A stretch of 64,000 nucleotides of DNA from positions 1 through 64,000 of the forward strand of contig JAUIAP010000025.1 of the NCBI GenBank assembly GCA_030425205.1. The letters run 5' to 3'. Of the stretch, positions 36,738-45,817 are shown piece by piece; the stretch's first letter is position 1, and every line of letters starts with the position of its first letter. The translations under genes were made by a program, and so were the position numbers. Origin of the DNA: Anaerolineae bacterium. GTDB taxonomy: Bacteria; Chloroflexota; Anaerolineae; Promineifilales; Promineifilaceae. The notes under the pieces were generated by a model, which saw only the letters and a list, made by a program, of their open reading frames with translations, ran no database searches and was not told where the DNA came from.

Positions 36738-37535
36738 ATGCTCAAGGTAAACAATATCGAAGTCGTCTATAGCGATGTGATTCTCGTGCTGCGCGGTGTG
36801 ACGCTTGAAGTAGGAGATGGCAAAATCGTCTCATTGCTGGGCGCAAACGGCGCAGGGAAATCGACGACGCTGAAGGCAATCTCTGGCTTGTTACACTCTC
36901 AACAAGGAGAGGTGACACGCGGTAATGTGGAGTTTGATGGTCAGCAGATCGACAAACTCACACCAGACGAGATTGTTCGCTTGGGCATTGTGCAGGTATT
37001 AGAGGGGCGACCCCTGTTTGGGCATTTGACGGTTGAGGAAAATCTGCGCACGGGCGCACTGTTTCGCGGGGCATCTAATGCCACAGTCAAGAGCGATTTG
37101 GAGCAGGTCTACCACTTTTTCCCGCGTCTACTCGACTTCCGCGACCGCACAAGTGGTTATCTCTCTGGTGGTGAACAGCAGATGGTGGTAATCGGTCGCG
37201 CATTGATGGCAAAGCCCAAATTAATGCTGCTCGACGAACCATCGCTCGGTCTTGCCCCACTCTTGGTGCAGGATATTTTCTCGATTATCAAACAGATTAA
37301 CGAAGAAGCGGGTGTCTCCATCCTGCTCGTCGAGCAAAATGCGAACATCGCACTGCGGACGGCGACAGATGCCTATGTGATGGAGAACGGGCGCATTGTG
37401 TTGGATGGGACAGCCGCAGAACTTTCTAAAAACGCCGACATCAAAGAATTTTATCTCGGCATGGGCGCGGGCGGTGAGCGCAAGAGCTACCGCGATATAA
37501 AACATTATAAACGCCGCAAGCGGTGGGTAGGATAG
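36738..37535 (+). CDS. livF: Branched-chain-amino-acid-type ABC transporter ATPase
   Basis: 265 residues. Walker A GANGAGKS at 35-42, signature LSGGEQQMVVIGRAL, Walker B LMLLDEPSLGLAP, switch His replaced by Gln in LVEQNANIAL as is normal for LivF. It partners LivG. The C-terminus has an extra basic tail (KSYRDIKHYKRRKRWVG) beyond the usual LivF end. A strong terminator lies between it and the PaaK-like gene. Confidence 0.93.
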   Translation: MLKVNNIEVVYSDVILVLRGVTLEVGDGKIVSLLGANGAGKSTTLKAISGLLHSQQGEVTRGNVEFDGQQIDKLTPDEIVRLGIVQVLEGRPLFGHLTVEENLRTGALFRGASNATVKSDLEQVYHFFPRLLDFRDRTSGYLSGGEQQMVVIGRALMAKPKLMLLDEPSLGLAPLLVQDIFSIIKQINEEAGVSILLVEQNANIALRTATDAYVMENGRIVLDGTAAELSKNADIKEFYLGMGAGGERKSYRDIKHYKRRKRWVG

Positions 37536-37538
37536 TGA

Positions 37539-37576
37539 AAAAACGCCGATTTTCAAGCTGAAAATCGGCGTTTTTG
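37539..37576 (+). terminator. Intrinsic terminator after livF
   Basis: AAAAACGCCGATTTTCA (37539-37555) pairs exactly with 37559-37575 across a 3-nt loop, ending in five Ts. It lies inside the gap between two same-strand genes, so the PaaK-like gene may be expressed less than the transporter or have its own promoter. Confidence 0.9.
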
Positions 37577-37595
37577 TTTAGGAGAATCAACAGCG

Positions 37596-38795
37596 ATGAC
37601 AATCAATGAACGCCTTCAAAAACAGATTCAACATGCATACGACAATGCGCCAGCGTTTCGAGAGCGGATGGATTCGGCCGAACTGACCCCTTCCCACATC
37701 CAATCCACCGCCGATTTGGAAAAGTTGCCAGTTATCCCGAAGGATGATGTGGTACAGATGCAGCAAGAAAACCCACCATTTGGCGGACTGCTCGCCGTCC
37801 CGCTTGAGGAACTCAGCCACATCTATTTTTCGCCGGGCCCCCTCTATGAACCAGATGCAGGTAGCGATGACTTTGCTGATGATGCGGTCGGCCACGTCTT
37901 TACCGAAGCGGGTTTTGTGGCAGGCGACATCGTTTTGAACACGCTCTCATACCATCTCGTTCCCGCAGGCATGATGTTGGATCGTGGATTGACGGCGATT
38001 GGTTGCACCGTTATTCCCGGCGGTGTTGGCAATAGTGATCTGCAACTCAAGATGATGCGCGATTTAGGTGTGACGGGTTACGCTGGGACACCCAGCTTTT
38101 TGGCCGCACTAATCGAGAAGGCAGAAGGGATGGGCTTAGACTTCAAGCGCGATTTCAAGGTGACAAAGGCGTTCGTTTCGGCCGAACCGCTCGCCGCATC
38201 GCTGCGTCAAAAACTGGTTGATGAGTACGGCATTTCCGTTGCTAATGGGTATGCAACGGCCGAATTAGGTTTGCTAGCACTCGATTGTGAAGGCAAAATG
38301 CAGATGAAGTTGATGCCTGAACCGATAGTAGAAATTGTTGATTCTGATACGGGAAAATGCGTTGGAGCGGGGGAAGTTGGCGAAGTAGTTGTGACAACGT
38401 TCAATCGCGCTTATCCGTTGATCCGCTTTGGTACGGGGGACATGGCGATTAACATTGACCCTGCGCCGGGCAAGAGTAAACAGGCGGAGCGGGCCATTAC
38501 GCTGGTTGGCCGCAAAGGGGAGGCGGTCAAGGTGCGCGGCATGTTTGTCCATCCTAACCAGTTACGCTTTATCACTGGTCAACTATTGCAAACTGGTGCC
38601 GTACAGGGAATTGTCACGCGTCCTGAAAATCGGGATATGCTGACTGTGCGCGTCGTCTCAGATAAAACAGAGATGGAAGAAGCGTTCAAAGGGGCGTTGC
38701 AGCAAGTTATTCGTGTGAAAGTGGACTCGGTCGAATTTGTGGATGCGCTACCAGATGGAGCCGCGGGGATGGTTGATGAACGCAGTTGGGATTAG
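37596..38795 (+). CDS. Phenylacetate-CoA ligase family protein
   Basis: 399 residues, a PaaK-like adenylate-forming enzyme. It has the PaaK-type N-terminus (IQHAYDNAPAFRERM), ANGYATAELG in the acyl-site position, FGTGDMA for ATP, and GRKGEAVKVRGMFVHPNQL at the hinge to the C-terminal domain. The phosphate-loop region SPGPLYEP is shorter and less Ser/Thr-rich than in FadD, as in PaaK. It is slightly shorter than typical PaaK. Expected to activate an aryl or related acid. AGGAG precedes ATG by about 11 nt. Confidence 0.88.
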   Translation: MTINERLQKQIQHAYDNAPAFRERMDSAELTPSHIQSTADLEKLPVIPKDDVVQMQQENPPFGGLLAVPLEELSHIYFSPGPLYEPDAGSDDFADDAVGHVFTEAGFVAGDIVLNTLSYHLVPAGMMLDRGLTAIGCTVIPGGVGNSDLQLKMMRDLGVTGYAGTPSFLAALIEKAEGMGLDFKRDFKVTKAFVSAEPLAASLRQKLVDEYGISVANGYATAELGLLALDCEGKMQMKLMPEPIVEIVDSDTGKCVGAGEVGEVVVTTFNRAYPLIRFGTGDMAINIDPAPGKSKQAERAITLVGRKGEAVKVRGMFVHPNQLRFITGQLLQTGAVQGIVTRPENRDMLTVRVVSDKTEMEEAFKGALQQVIRVKVDSVEFVDALPDGAAGMVDERSWD

Positions 38796-38807
38796 CTAAT
38801 CAATTGC

Positions 38808-38886
38808 GGCGTTTTCGCCACTTGAAAAGTCGTGGTGCGTGGTGCGTGGTGCGTACTCTGGTCACGCACCACACACCTGAGTCGCG
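38808..38886. repeat. Repeat-armed hairpin between convergent genes
   Basis: A small hairpin GGCG-TTTT-CGCC (38808-38819) is followed by three tandem GTGGTGC-type units (38832-38854). Their complement ACGCACCACACACC is at 38864-38877. It may terminate both the ligase gene and the minus-strand GT4 gene. Confidence 0.7.
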
Positions 38887-38906
38887 AAAACCTAAAGACA
38901 CTAACG

Positions 38907-40193
38907 CTAATTCAAAAACGAATCGAATAGGTCAACAAGCTGGTGCGAAATCAGATCAAGATTGAATGCTTGTGACACTTTGTCGCGCCCATTTTCGCCT
39001 AACGTCACGGCGAAGTCGTGGTCATCAAAGATACGTTCGATGGCGTTGGCGAGTTGTTCGGGATTGCGCTCTTCAACGAGTAGCCCGCTGACGCCATCTT
39101 CAATTAGTTCGGGAACACCGCTCACTGTTGTCGAGATAACAGGCACTTGCATCGCCATTGCCTCCATCAGCGCGACGGGAATGCCGTCGATGTCGCCGTT
39201 CTTGGCGGTAACGCAGGGAAGCACAAACACGTCGGCCTCGTTGAGATAGTCGCGGATCTCTTCTTGCAGATAGCGGCCCGGCGTGCTGACGCGATCCTGC
39301 AAATTGTATTTTGCGATCATGTCTTGCAGCAGGAACCACTGTTCGCCACCACCCGCAATGGTGCAGTGAAAGTGGCGACCGCGATCACGCAGGATACGGC
39401 ACGCCTCGACGAGCATGGGCATTCCCTTGCGTTCAGCCAGGCTGGAAAGATAGACGATGTGCGGTGTTTCAGAGGCTGTTTTCGGCCGATCTGGAACAAA
39501 AGATTTCGGCGAAATTCCACAATGGACGATGCGGAATTTATCGCGCAGATTGGGAATGTCGGGGGCAAAGTTGAGCAGGAAGTTGCGGCTATATTCGGAG
39601 ATAGAGATGATAAAATCGGCCGATTTCAACTTCTCTCTTAATATCAACTGATCGGTGAAAATGTTGTTGTGAACTGTAAAGCTATAGCCAATATCGAGCA
39701 GTCGCGCAATCGCCAAACCGATTGTTGCCGCGTTGACAGAAAAGTGGGCGTGAATGTGTGACACATGCTGTTTTTGTGCCTTGCGCGCCAAAAAGACGCC
39801 GCCCATAAAATGGCCAAAGGTACGCTTGCGATTGTCCCAACTTTCTCCCCGCTGCGTCATCATATTGATCAGCGTGCCAAAATAGCGCAGCGGGTGGCGC
39901 AGCATGAAATAGAGATGGGCAAACAGAAAGGGAACCCATTGCAACGGAAAGACATAGCTGGTGGATGCCATGAGGGGAAGGGATTCGGCCGAAAGGTGCT
40001 TGTCGTCTGGCGTGCGATTGGCCAATGTGACGACATCAAAGCCATGCTCGCGCAATGCCAAGACTTCACGATAAACGAACGTTTCAGTCAGGTAAGGGAA
40101 AAATTGCGTCACATACGCAATGGTCGGTTTGGTTGCCGTTACCGCCTTTACTCTTGGCATTCTTTGGGTATCTTCAACTGTCCAGCTCGTCAC
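38907..40193 (-). CDS. GT4 glycosyltransferase
   Basis: 428 residues, GT-B fold. N-terminal FFPYLTETFVYREVLALREH and HIHAHFSVNAATIGLA resemble colanic-acid-type enzymes. The donor site is in VALMEAMAMQVPVISTTVSG. The start is GTG 40193: its first bases overlap the TGA of the preceding GT2 gene (GTGA), and GGAGG lies 5 nt upstream, so the pair is probably translationally coupled. Last gene of the glycan operon. Confidence 0.9.
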   Translation of the reverse strand: MTSWTVEDTQRMPRVKAVTATKPTIAYVTQFFPYLTETFVYREVLALREHGFDVVTLANRTPDDKHLSAESLPLMASTSYVFPLQWVPFLFAHLYFMLRHPLRYFGTLINMMTQRGESWDNRKRTFGHFMGGVFLARKAQKQHVSHIHAHFSVNAATIGLAIARLLDIGYSFTVHNNIFTDQLILREKLKSADFIISISEYSRNFLLNFAPDIPNLRDKFRIVHCGISPKSFVPDRPKTASETPHIVYLSSLAERKGMPMLVEACRILRDRGRHFHCTIAGGGEQWFLLQDMIAKYNLQDRVSTPGRYLQEEIRDYLNEADVFVLPCVTAKNGDIDGIPVALMEAMAMQVPVISTTVSGVPELIEDGVSGLLVEERNPEQLANAIERIFDDHDFAVTLGENGRDKVSQAFNLDLISHQLVDLFDSFLN

Positions 40194-41176
40194 GCTACCT
40201 CCGCACTTTTATATTCAATCAATTTACTTTCCCGCGTGCGCCAAAAGCGCAACTGTCCCACAAGATTCGCCCATTTGCCGATGATGGTGAAAAGGGCATA
40301 GACGACCGAATCACGCAGCGGGTCGCCAATGCGTCGTCGCCAACGATAGATACGCCATCCTAAAATAGGATACAGCAGCAACACGCCCAAACTCAATCCA
40401 GCGGTAATGGGTATGCCGGCAATCGCAATCAGCGGTATGACAAATGCCCAGAGCCAGATGCTAAGTGATTGGCGCACGTTGTATTTTGCGTCTCCGTGCG
40501 TATAACTACTTTGAGCATAAGCGCTGCCTGCTCGTACGGAACGTGTCCACCACTGCGAAAAGCGCGTCATCGCTGCATCGTGTTGGGTCATTTCCGCATC
40601 AATGCGCCACACTTGCCAACCAAACGCCCGCATCCGAAAACACATTTCTGGCTCCTCTCCTGCCGCAAACGACTCATCAAAGCCATGCACTTCACGCAAC
40701 GCCGTCACGCGCATCAGCGCATCGCCACCACATGCGTCGGCACGCCCAATCGGTGTGTTCCATTCCATATCACATTGCAAATTGTAAATCGTCGCGTTGG
40801 GGAATCGTTCCCGCCGTCGTCCGCAGACAACTGCTATTTTCCCATTCTCTCCCATTTTCGCCAATGCGTGCATCATCCACGACTCATCTAAGGTGCAATC
40901 ACCGTCGATAAATTGGATAAATTGAAGGTGGTTGTAGTGGGTGAGGAGGTGACGATAACCGGCGTTGCGACCCCGTGCAGCGGTGAAGGGACGGTCTGTT
41001 GTTAGTTCAACAACATCGCAACCGAGTGATTGTGCGAGCGCAACACTCTGATCGGCCGAACCTGAATCAACGTACACCACCTGTGCTGCTTGCGGCAACA
41101 CCGATTGAATACACGCACGCAAACGCTCGCCTTCATTTCGGCCGATTATGACCACCCCTGCTTGTTCTACAGACAT
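40190..41176 (-). CDS. GT2 glycosyltransferase
   Basis: About 328 residues. A GT-A domain (VVIIGRNEGERLRACIQSVL, VYVDSGSADQS, and the metal-binding FIDGDCTLDESW) is followed by two membrane segments near residues 240-290. It is likely an inverting enzyme on the cytosolic membrane face. ATG 41176 is preferred over TTG 41182. It overlaps the next gene by 4 nt. A repeat-armed hairpin lies upstream, between it and the sulfotransferase gene. Confidence 0.9.
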   Translation of the reverse strand: MSVEQAGVVIIGRNEGERLRACIQSVLPQAAQVVYVDSGSADQSVALAQSLGCDVVELTTDRPFTAARGRNAGYRHLLTHYNHLQFIQFIDGDCTLDESWMMHALAKMGENGKIAVVCGRRRERFPNATIYNLQCDMEWNTPIGRADACGGDALMRVTALREVHGFDESFAAGEEPEMCFRMRAFGWQVWRIDAEMTQHDAAMTRFSQWWTRSVRAGSAYAQSSYTHGDAKYNVRQSLSIWLWAFVIPLIAIAGIPITAGLSLGVLLLYPILGWRIYRWRRRIGDPLRDSVVYALFTIIGKWANLVGQLRFWRTRESKLIEYKSAEVA

Positions 41177-41184
41177 CGGCAATT

Positions 41185-41253
41185 CAGTAAACAGTGAACC
41201 GGAAACAGTGAACAGCAGTGCGCTGTTTATTGTCTACCGTTTATTGCTTACTG
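41185..41253 (-). repeat. Repeat-armed hairpin between sulfotransferase and GT2 genes
   Basis: Two 32-nt arms (41185-41216 and 41222-41253) pair across 5 nt. Most of the mismatches are transitions, which would form G-U pairs in RNA. Each arm is three tandem variants of about CAGTAAACAGTGAAC. The same unit occurs at 36644-36737 in a different operon. Confidence 0.82.
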
Positions 41254-42120
41254 CTCCTTTTCCCATTCCCACACGCGCTCGCGTGTGACAGACTTAAAGT
41301 TCTGACAGGTTAATTCTACGCCAAGCCAACCACTTAATACAGCTAAATCTGCATCAAAAATTTCTTGAAGTTGTAAGGTGGAATCGGCCGAAAGTTCAGG
41401 TCGTTTCTCCATCCGCCACAGCGTTTTTACCCGTTCACGCATCGTGGGTGGAATCAACCGCCGACGAATCGTACTAAGAATCGGCGCGTTGACCAGTGCA
41501 TCACGGATTGGATTAACGCGCATTCGTTCGCTGCTGACATTGCGCTGCTGGTCGCTGTCATCCCAAACGGGATTTCCAGTGTAGCCTAGAAAGTTGCAAA
41601 TGCGCGCTAGTTCGACTTGTGGATGGGAGCGCAGATGGTCAAAAAAGACAGGCAAGACGCGCGCTTGACCAAACTGTGCGAAATAGGGTTCCAACTGCAT
41701 TGCGTATCTTGAGTAGGCGATCAGTTCAGGGTGGGTGTGAATCGCTTCATCAATCGGCCGATCAATCTCCCGCTCCGTCCACTGATGAATATATTGCGAG
41801 ACCAGTCGATCAATCGGATGGCGCATCACATAGACAAACTTTGCATCTGGCACATGCTCCGCAATCCGCGCAATCGTCTTTGGATATGTCGGCAATTTCG
41901 CATAGTGCGTCGTCGATTCACCGCAGATGTCATCCGCCCGCGCATCTGCAAACAATCCTGCATACCACTCCAGCCCCTTTGCATAGACAGGATCATCGCT
42001 AAAAAAGTATGGCTCCTTCGGTGTACACATGAAAAAGCCATCTTGCTGCGCCAATTGCTCATGCAGGGTACTCGTCGCGCTTTTCATTGCGCCAATAATC
42101 ATGAAGTCGGGTAATCTCAT
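41248..42120 (-). CDS. PAPS-dependent sulfotransferase
   Basis: About 290 residues. The N-terminal IIGAMKSATSTLHEQL is the 5'-phosphosulfate loop of sulfotransferases. FVYVMRHPIDRLVSQYIHQW holds the 3'-phosphate-binding Arg and Ser. CNFLGYTGNP matches the family's mid-region. It would transfer sulfate from PAPS to a sugar or lipid. ATG 42120 overlaps the TGA of the preceding GT2 gene (ATGA), which fixes the start. It lies inside a glycan operon. Confidence 0.88.
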   Translation of the reverse strand: MRLPDFMIIGAMKSATSTLHEQLAQQDGFFMCTPKEPYFFSDDPVYAKGLEWYAGLFADARADDICGESTTHYAKLPTYPKTIARIAEHVPDAKFVYVMRHPIDRLVSQYIHQWTEREIDRPIDEAIHTHPELIAYSRYAMQLEPYFAQFGQARVLPVFFDHLRSHPQVELARICNFLGYTGNPVWDDSDQQRNVSSERMRVNPIRDALVNAPILSTIRRRLIPPTMRERVKTLWRMEKRPELSADSTLQLQEIFDADLAVLSGWLGVELTCQNFKSVTRERVWEWEKEQ

Positions 42121-43064
42121 ATTGTTTTGGTTGTAAGTGGTTCTTGCCAATTTGTCCAGATGTCCCACTCTTCATGGGCGCACGTATGCGGTTGTTTTTT
42201 GCCAATTTTCTCGCGCATGAAGGCGATTAAACGCCCCACTGTCCACGCGATATTTGCTCGGAAAATACCAAAACGTCCCCCATAAAATTTGGCGAAATAG
42301 CGTGTGCGTGCCGCATAAAAGTATTTCGGCCGACGCTTGCGAGTCTTCGTCGCCTCCTTCACCTCAGACGTTCCGCCGCGCAAATGCACCATCCGCGCTG
42401 TCGGCACATGCAAAATATCCCAACCTGCTTCCCGCGCGCGCCGACAAAAATCGACATCTTCAAAATACATGAAATAGCCTTCGTCCATCCAGCCAATTTG
42501 CTCGATGACGGCGCGGCGCACCACACAGGCGGCAAAACTTGTCCACTCAGGCGTTTGCGGCGCATCACTGATAGGGAGGGCAACCTCTCGATGGGGAAAC
42601 AGTTTCGTGATTGGACTCGATTTGGCCGCTTCGAGCAGTTCGCTGATGGGAGTGGGGTAGCGAAAGCACGATATTTGCGGCGTGGCATCCGGCCACTCAA
42701 GGCGTGGACTCACCAACCCAACGTGCGGATTGGCGTCTAGGGCGCGATGTAGCGCGTCTAACACACCGCTCCGAGCGAGCGTGTCACTGTTAATCAGAAA
42801 GTAGGCTTCTGCAGCGACTTGTTGCATCCCAAAATTATTTCCAGCCGAAAAACCGCCGTTGTTTGGCGCAATCGCCAGTTGCGCCCATGCCCAGCCGTTT
42901 TCATCGATAGCCTGTTGAATAAGTTGTGGGGAAGCGTCATTCGAAGCATTATCCGCAATGATGACGCAGTCGCGGTCTGGTTGAATTTCTGCCTCAAATG
43001 ACCGCAGACAATCGATCACCAATTGTGGTGTGCGATAGTTCAAAATGACAATTGCCAAACGCAT
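42117..43064 (-). CDS. GT2 glycosyltransferase, rhamnosyltransferase-like
   Basis: 315 residues. AIVILNYRTPQLVIDCLRSF, FLINSDTLARSG (the DxD-like site), and FMYFEDVDFCRRAREAGWDI are the marks of the WbbL/rhamnosyltransferase branch of GT2. ATG 43064 overlaps the TGA of the acyltransferase gene (TGATG). The C-terminal LYS/Arg-rich part follows a RYFAKFYGG segment. Likely adds a deoxysugar to a lipid-linked glycan. Confidence 0.9.
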   Translation of the reverse strand: MRLAIVILNYRTPQLVIDCLRSFEAEIQPDRDCVIIADNASNDASPQLIQQAIDENGWAWAQLAIAPNNGGFSAGNNFGMQQVAAEAYFLINSDTLARSGVLDALHRALDANPHVGLVSPRLEWPDATPQISCFRYPTPISELLEAAKSSPITKLFPHREVALPISDAPQTPEWTSFAACVVRRAVIEQIGWMDEGYFMYFEDVDFCRRAREAGWDILHVPTARMVHLRGGTSEVKEATKTRKRRPKYFYAARTRYFAKFYGGRFGIFRANIAWTVGRLIAFMREKIGKKQPHTCAHEEWDIWTNWQEPLTTKTI

Positions 43065-44200
43065 CACTGCACAATCGCCTCTGTCTTTTTTTCGATCACA
43101 ACGTCTGGTGGTTGTTTTGCACCAGAGGCAAAGCGTTTTTTGAGACGGATAAATGGTGTCTCGTAAAAACGGAAGCTGATTTCTGCAATGATGTATGTCC
43201 CAATCAGCACAATGACAAACAAAATGAGCGATCCTGAATCTGCTAAGCCGAGTCGCCGTAGGACGGCTGCGCCCACAGCTACCACCAACATGTGAAACAG
43301 ATAGACACCATAGCTGACAATCCCCAAACGCAACAGCGGTTTCCAGCGGAAAACTGGTTCTAGCAGGTGCTGTTCTTGCAAGACAGCCGTTGCTACAAAA
43401 CCTGTCATTGCTAGTTGAATGAGCAGGCGTGTCGTACCAGAAATGTCGGCAATCGGAAGATTAAATAAGACAAGCAACACAGTTGACCACACCAATATCA
43501 TCCACTTTTGCCCGATGGCGTTTTGCAGGCGTTCAAACCACTCACGATTGTGCAGAAGATGGGCTAACCCAACACCAAATAGGATGGGTGTAAACGTTGA
43601 TTGCAAAATCTCCAGTTCATCATGGTAGTGTGCAAACAGAATGCCGTAGTTGATGAGCTGGTTAACGAGGAATAGGCCAATCCAGATTGGGAAGAGGAAG
43701 CGCGATAAAAACTTTTCGATGGGTGGCCAGAAGAGATAGAACTGCTCTTCAGTTGCCAAACTCCATGCAACGGTGAGCAGGGTCAATTCGTCGATAAAGT
43801 TGCTGGTGTAGGTTAGATAATAGGGGAGTGCATCGAAAAAGGGAGCCGCCATATCGCTGCCGCGTGCAACAATCCCAAACAGAACAATAAACAGCAAAAT
43901 GATGCCGTAGTAAAGCGGGAAAATTCGCAGGACGCGGCGCATGTAAAACTTTTTTAGCGAGATAGCGTTGGTGCGATCTTTTTCGCGCAGCAGCAGTGTG
44001 ACGATCAGAAATGCGCTCATCACAAAGAACATATCGACGCCGAGAAAACCACGTCCGCTCATCGGTAGCCAGCCAATGCGTGGTGCCGTATGATGCCAGA
44101 CGACAACCAGGATGGCGAGGCCACGAATACCGTCTAATGAGCCAAAGTAGCGGCGGTTAAGATATGCGCTATGTGCAGAAATAGGATGGACGCGGTTCAT
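43064..44200 (-). CDS. Acyltransferase 3 family (OafA/YrhL-like)
   Basis: About 378 residues with about ten membrane segments. GSLDGIRGLAILVVVWHHT has the catalytic-type His of the family, FFVMSAFLIVTLLLREK is the next hallmark, and FYMRRVLRIFPLYYGI gives the R-x10-R-type motif. It O-acetylates (or otherwise acylates) glycans from the membrane. ATG 44200 is preferred over a TTG ten codons earlier. It is directly coupled to the following GT2 gene. Confidence 0.9.
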   Translation of the reverse strand: MNRVHPISAHSAYLNRRYFGSLDGIRGLAILVVVWHHTAPRIGWLPMSGRGFLGVDMFFVMSAFLIVTLLLREKDRTNAISLKKFYMRRVLRIFPLYYGIILLFIVLFGIVARGSDMAAPFFDALPYYLTYTSNFIDELTLLTVAWSLATEEQFYLFWPPIEKFLSRFLFPIWIGLFLVNQLINYGILFAHYHDELEILQSTFTPILFGVGLAHLLHNREWFERLQNAIGQKWMILVWSTVLLVLFNLPIADISGTTRLLIQLAMTGFVATAVLQEQHLLEPVFRWKPLLRLGIVSYGVYLFHMLVVAVGAAVLRRLGLADSGSLILFVIVLIGTYIIAEISFRFYETPFIRLKKRFASGAKQPPDVVIEKKTEAIVQ

Positions 44201-44206
44201 AGGTGA

Positions 44207-44233
44207 GTATTGCGGGCTTGAAGTCCGCAATAC
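44207..44233 (-). repeat. Short perfect-arm hairpin upstream of acyltransferase gene
   Basis: GTATTGCGGGCTT (44207-44219) and AAGTCCGCAATAC (44221-44233) form a 13-bp stem with one G-U-type mismatch. It fills the gap between the stop of the polymerase-like gene and the ATG at 44200. No T-run. Confidence 0.75.
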
Positions 44234-44235
44234 GT

Positions 44236-45675
44236 TTAATCGGCCGAAACAACCCCTCGCGGAGTCTCGAAATCATCGTTCTTTGGCGGTTTTGCACTTG
44301 GCAACTCTATTGAGGCATCGACTGCTGGCAAGTTGCCATACGCCCCCATCAATGCACCCGCTGTCACCATATAGAGTGGATTGATCATGTTGTTGAGCAA
44401 CCCATCGAGCATATACAAGACCAGAATGACAGAAAAGACGGCGGCCGGCGCAAGTTTTGGATGTGACCACATATTCGCTCGGTAGCGCGAGACAAAGACG
44501 ATGGCTGGTAGCAAAATTGAGAAAACGAGTGCCAAGAATCCAAATGATCCAAACTTGCCAAAGAATGTCACCCACATTGAATCGGCAACGGTGCGATTGC
44601 CCCAGCCAAGGTCGACGTGCTGTCTATCCCAGCCGGCCCAGCCAAAAATAGGTTGTTCACGGGCGCGTTCGGTCAGGTATTCCTCATTGAAGTAACGATA
44701 TTCAAGCGATTGGGCGCGTTCCTCACCGATTAGACCCGTCATAAAGTCAACCGATAGCTCGGTCGGCCACATATTGCTACCTTGTAAAAATGCGTAGAGA
44801 GGGACGATGCAAAATAGTAGTACGATAATCCAGCGCGTCCTGAATATCTGGCTCGCAAACAAGACGGAAAGTCCTGTCAGCATCCATACCCATGCGTTGA
44901 CCGAGACCATCAATATCGTTAATCCGACAAAAAATGCGGCTACATAACCAAACGAAAATGAAAAGTCTCGATTGAAAAGTGAGAATTTAATGCGCTCATA
45001 GGTACCTGATCGCCAGAGCCAAACCGCGATAAGGGCAATCGCCATCACCCAAAAGGCAGCCATTAGACCATGTTGCATAAAGATCATCGGTCGCCACATA
45101 CCAAAGCGTGATGTTTGTTCAAATTTGTGCTGATGGAAGCCGTAGACAAGTCGGTGCAGTTGTGGACTAAAACGCATCTCGAATAGGATAAATGGTGTGT
45201 AGACTGCGCCACCTACCAAAAATCCCGTTGCCAAATCCTTTAAATCATCCCAATTTGTGAAGTAGACACGTCCGAGAAAATAGGGAATTCCCCACAATAC
45301 CAACTGATCGAGGGACTCAGACATTCCATCCCATAATCCGATGCGATTGAAGCCGAAATTAGTGATCGATGAACCAAATGGGACGAGCACCCATAGAATC
45401 ATGGGGATGTCGATCCATTTCGGCCGAATTGTCAACATGCGCTTGAAATCAAACACGAAAACGGCCAAGAGAATACCAAAGCAGGTTGCAAACAACTTTG
45501 AGTAGTCGGGCAACCCCTCTATCTCATAAGTAAAGTTTGGTAAAAAGAGCCATGCACTGATGAAACTATAGAGGAGCGCATGTCGCGGATTTTTTAATAC
45601 GGCGAATAGTGCTAAAAAGCCTATCACGCAGCCAAATAATGCAATTGGCACCAAAATGTTGGCACTACCTTCCAT
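44236..45675 (-). CDS. O-antigen polymerase/ligase-like membrane protein
   Basis: 479 residues with about 12 membrane segments. A large outer loop (residues about 325-385, EYLTERAREQPIFGWAGWDR and following) has the position and His/Trp/Gly/Arg content of Wzy/WaaL-type loops. AGAGGG precedes ATG. It is followed in the operon by acyl-, glycosyl- and sulfotransferases. The call rests on topology and context, so either a polymerase or a ligase role is possible. Confidence 0.72.
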   Translation of the reverse strand: MEGSANILVPIALFGCVIGFLALFAVLKNPRHALLYSFISAWLFLPNFTYEIEGLPDYSKLFATCFGILLAVFVFDFKRMLTIRPKWIDIPMILWVLVPFGSSITNFGFNRIGLWDGMSESLDQLVLWGIPYFLGRVYFTNWDDLKDLATGFLVGGAVYTPFILFEMRFSPQLHRLVYGFHQHKFEQTSRFGMWRPMIFMQHGLMAAFWVMAIALIAVWLWRSGTYERIKFSLFNRDFSFSFGYVAAFFVGLTILMVSVNAWVWMLTGLSVLFASQIFRTRWIIVLLFCIVPLYAFLQGSNMWPTELSVDFMTGLIGEERAQSLEYRYFNEEYLTERAREQPIFGWAGWDRQHVDLGWGNRTVADSMWVTFFGKFGSFGFLALVFSILLPAIVFVSRYRANMWSHPKLAPAAVFSVILVLYMLDGLLNNMINPLYMVTAGALMGAYGNLPAVDASIELPSAKPPKNDDFETPRGVVSAD

Positions 45676-45817
45676 GAGAATCCCTCTTCGGCTAGCAAGC
45701 TAAACCGATACGTTACTGCTCTTTTCTCTCTGTCAATCGACAAGGATTGTAGCAGTCTATCTATCTAAATTGATAATAAGGTGGAAAAATTAAACGGGTC
45801 TTTACCTTGTGAGGAGG

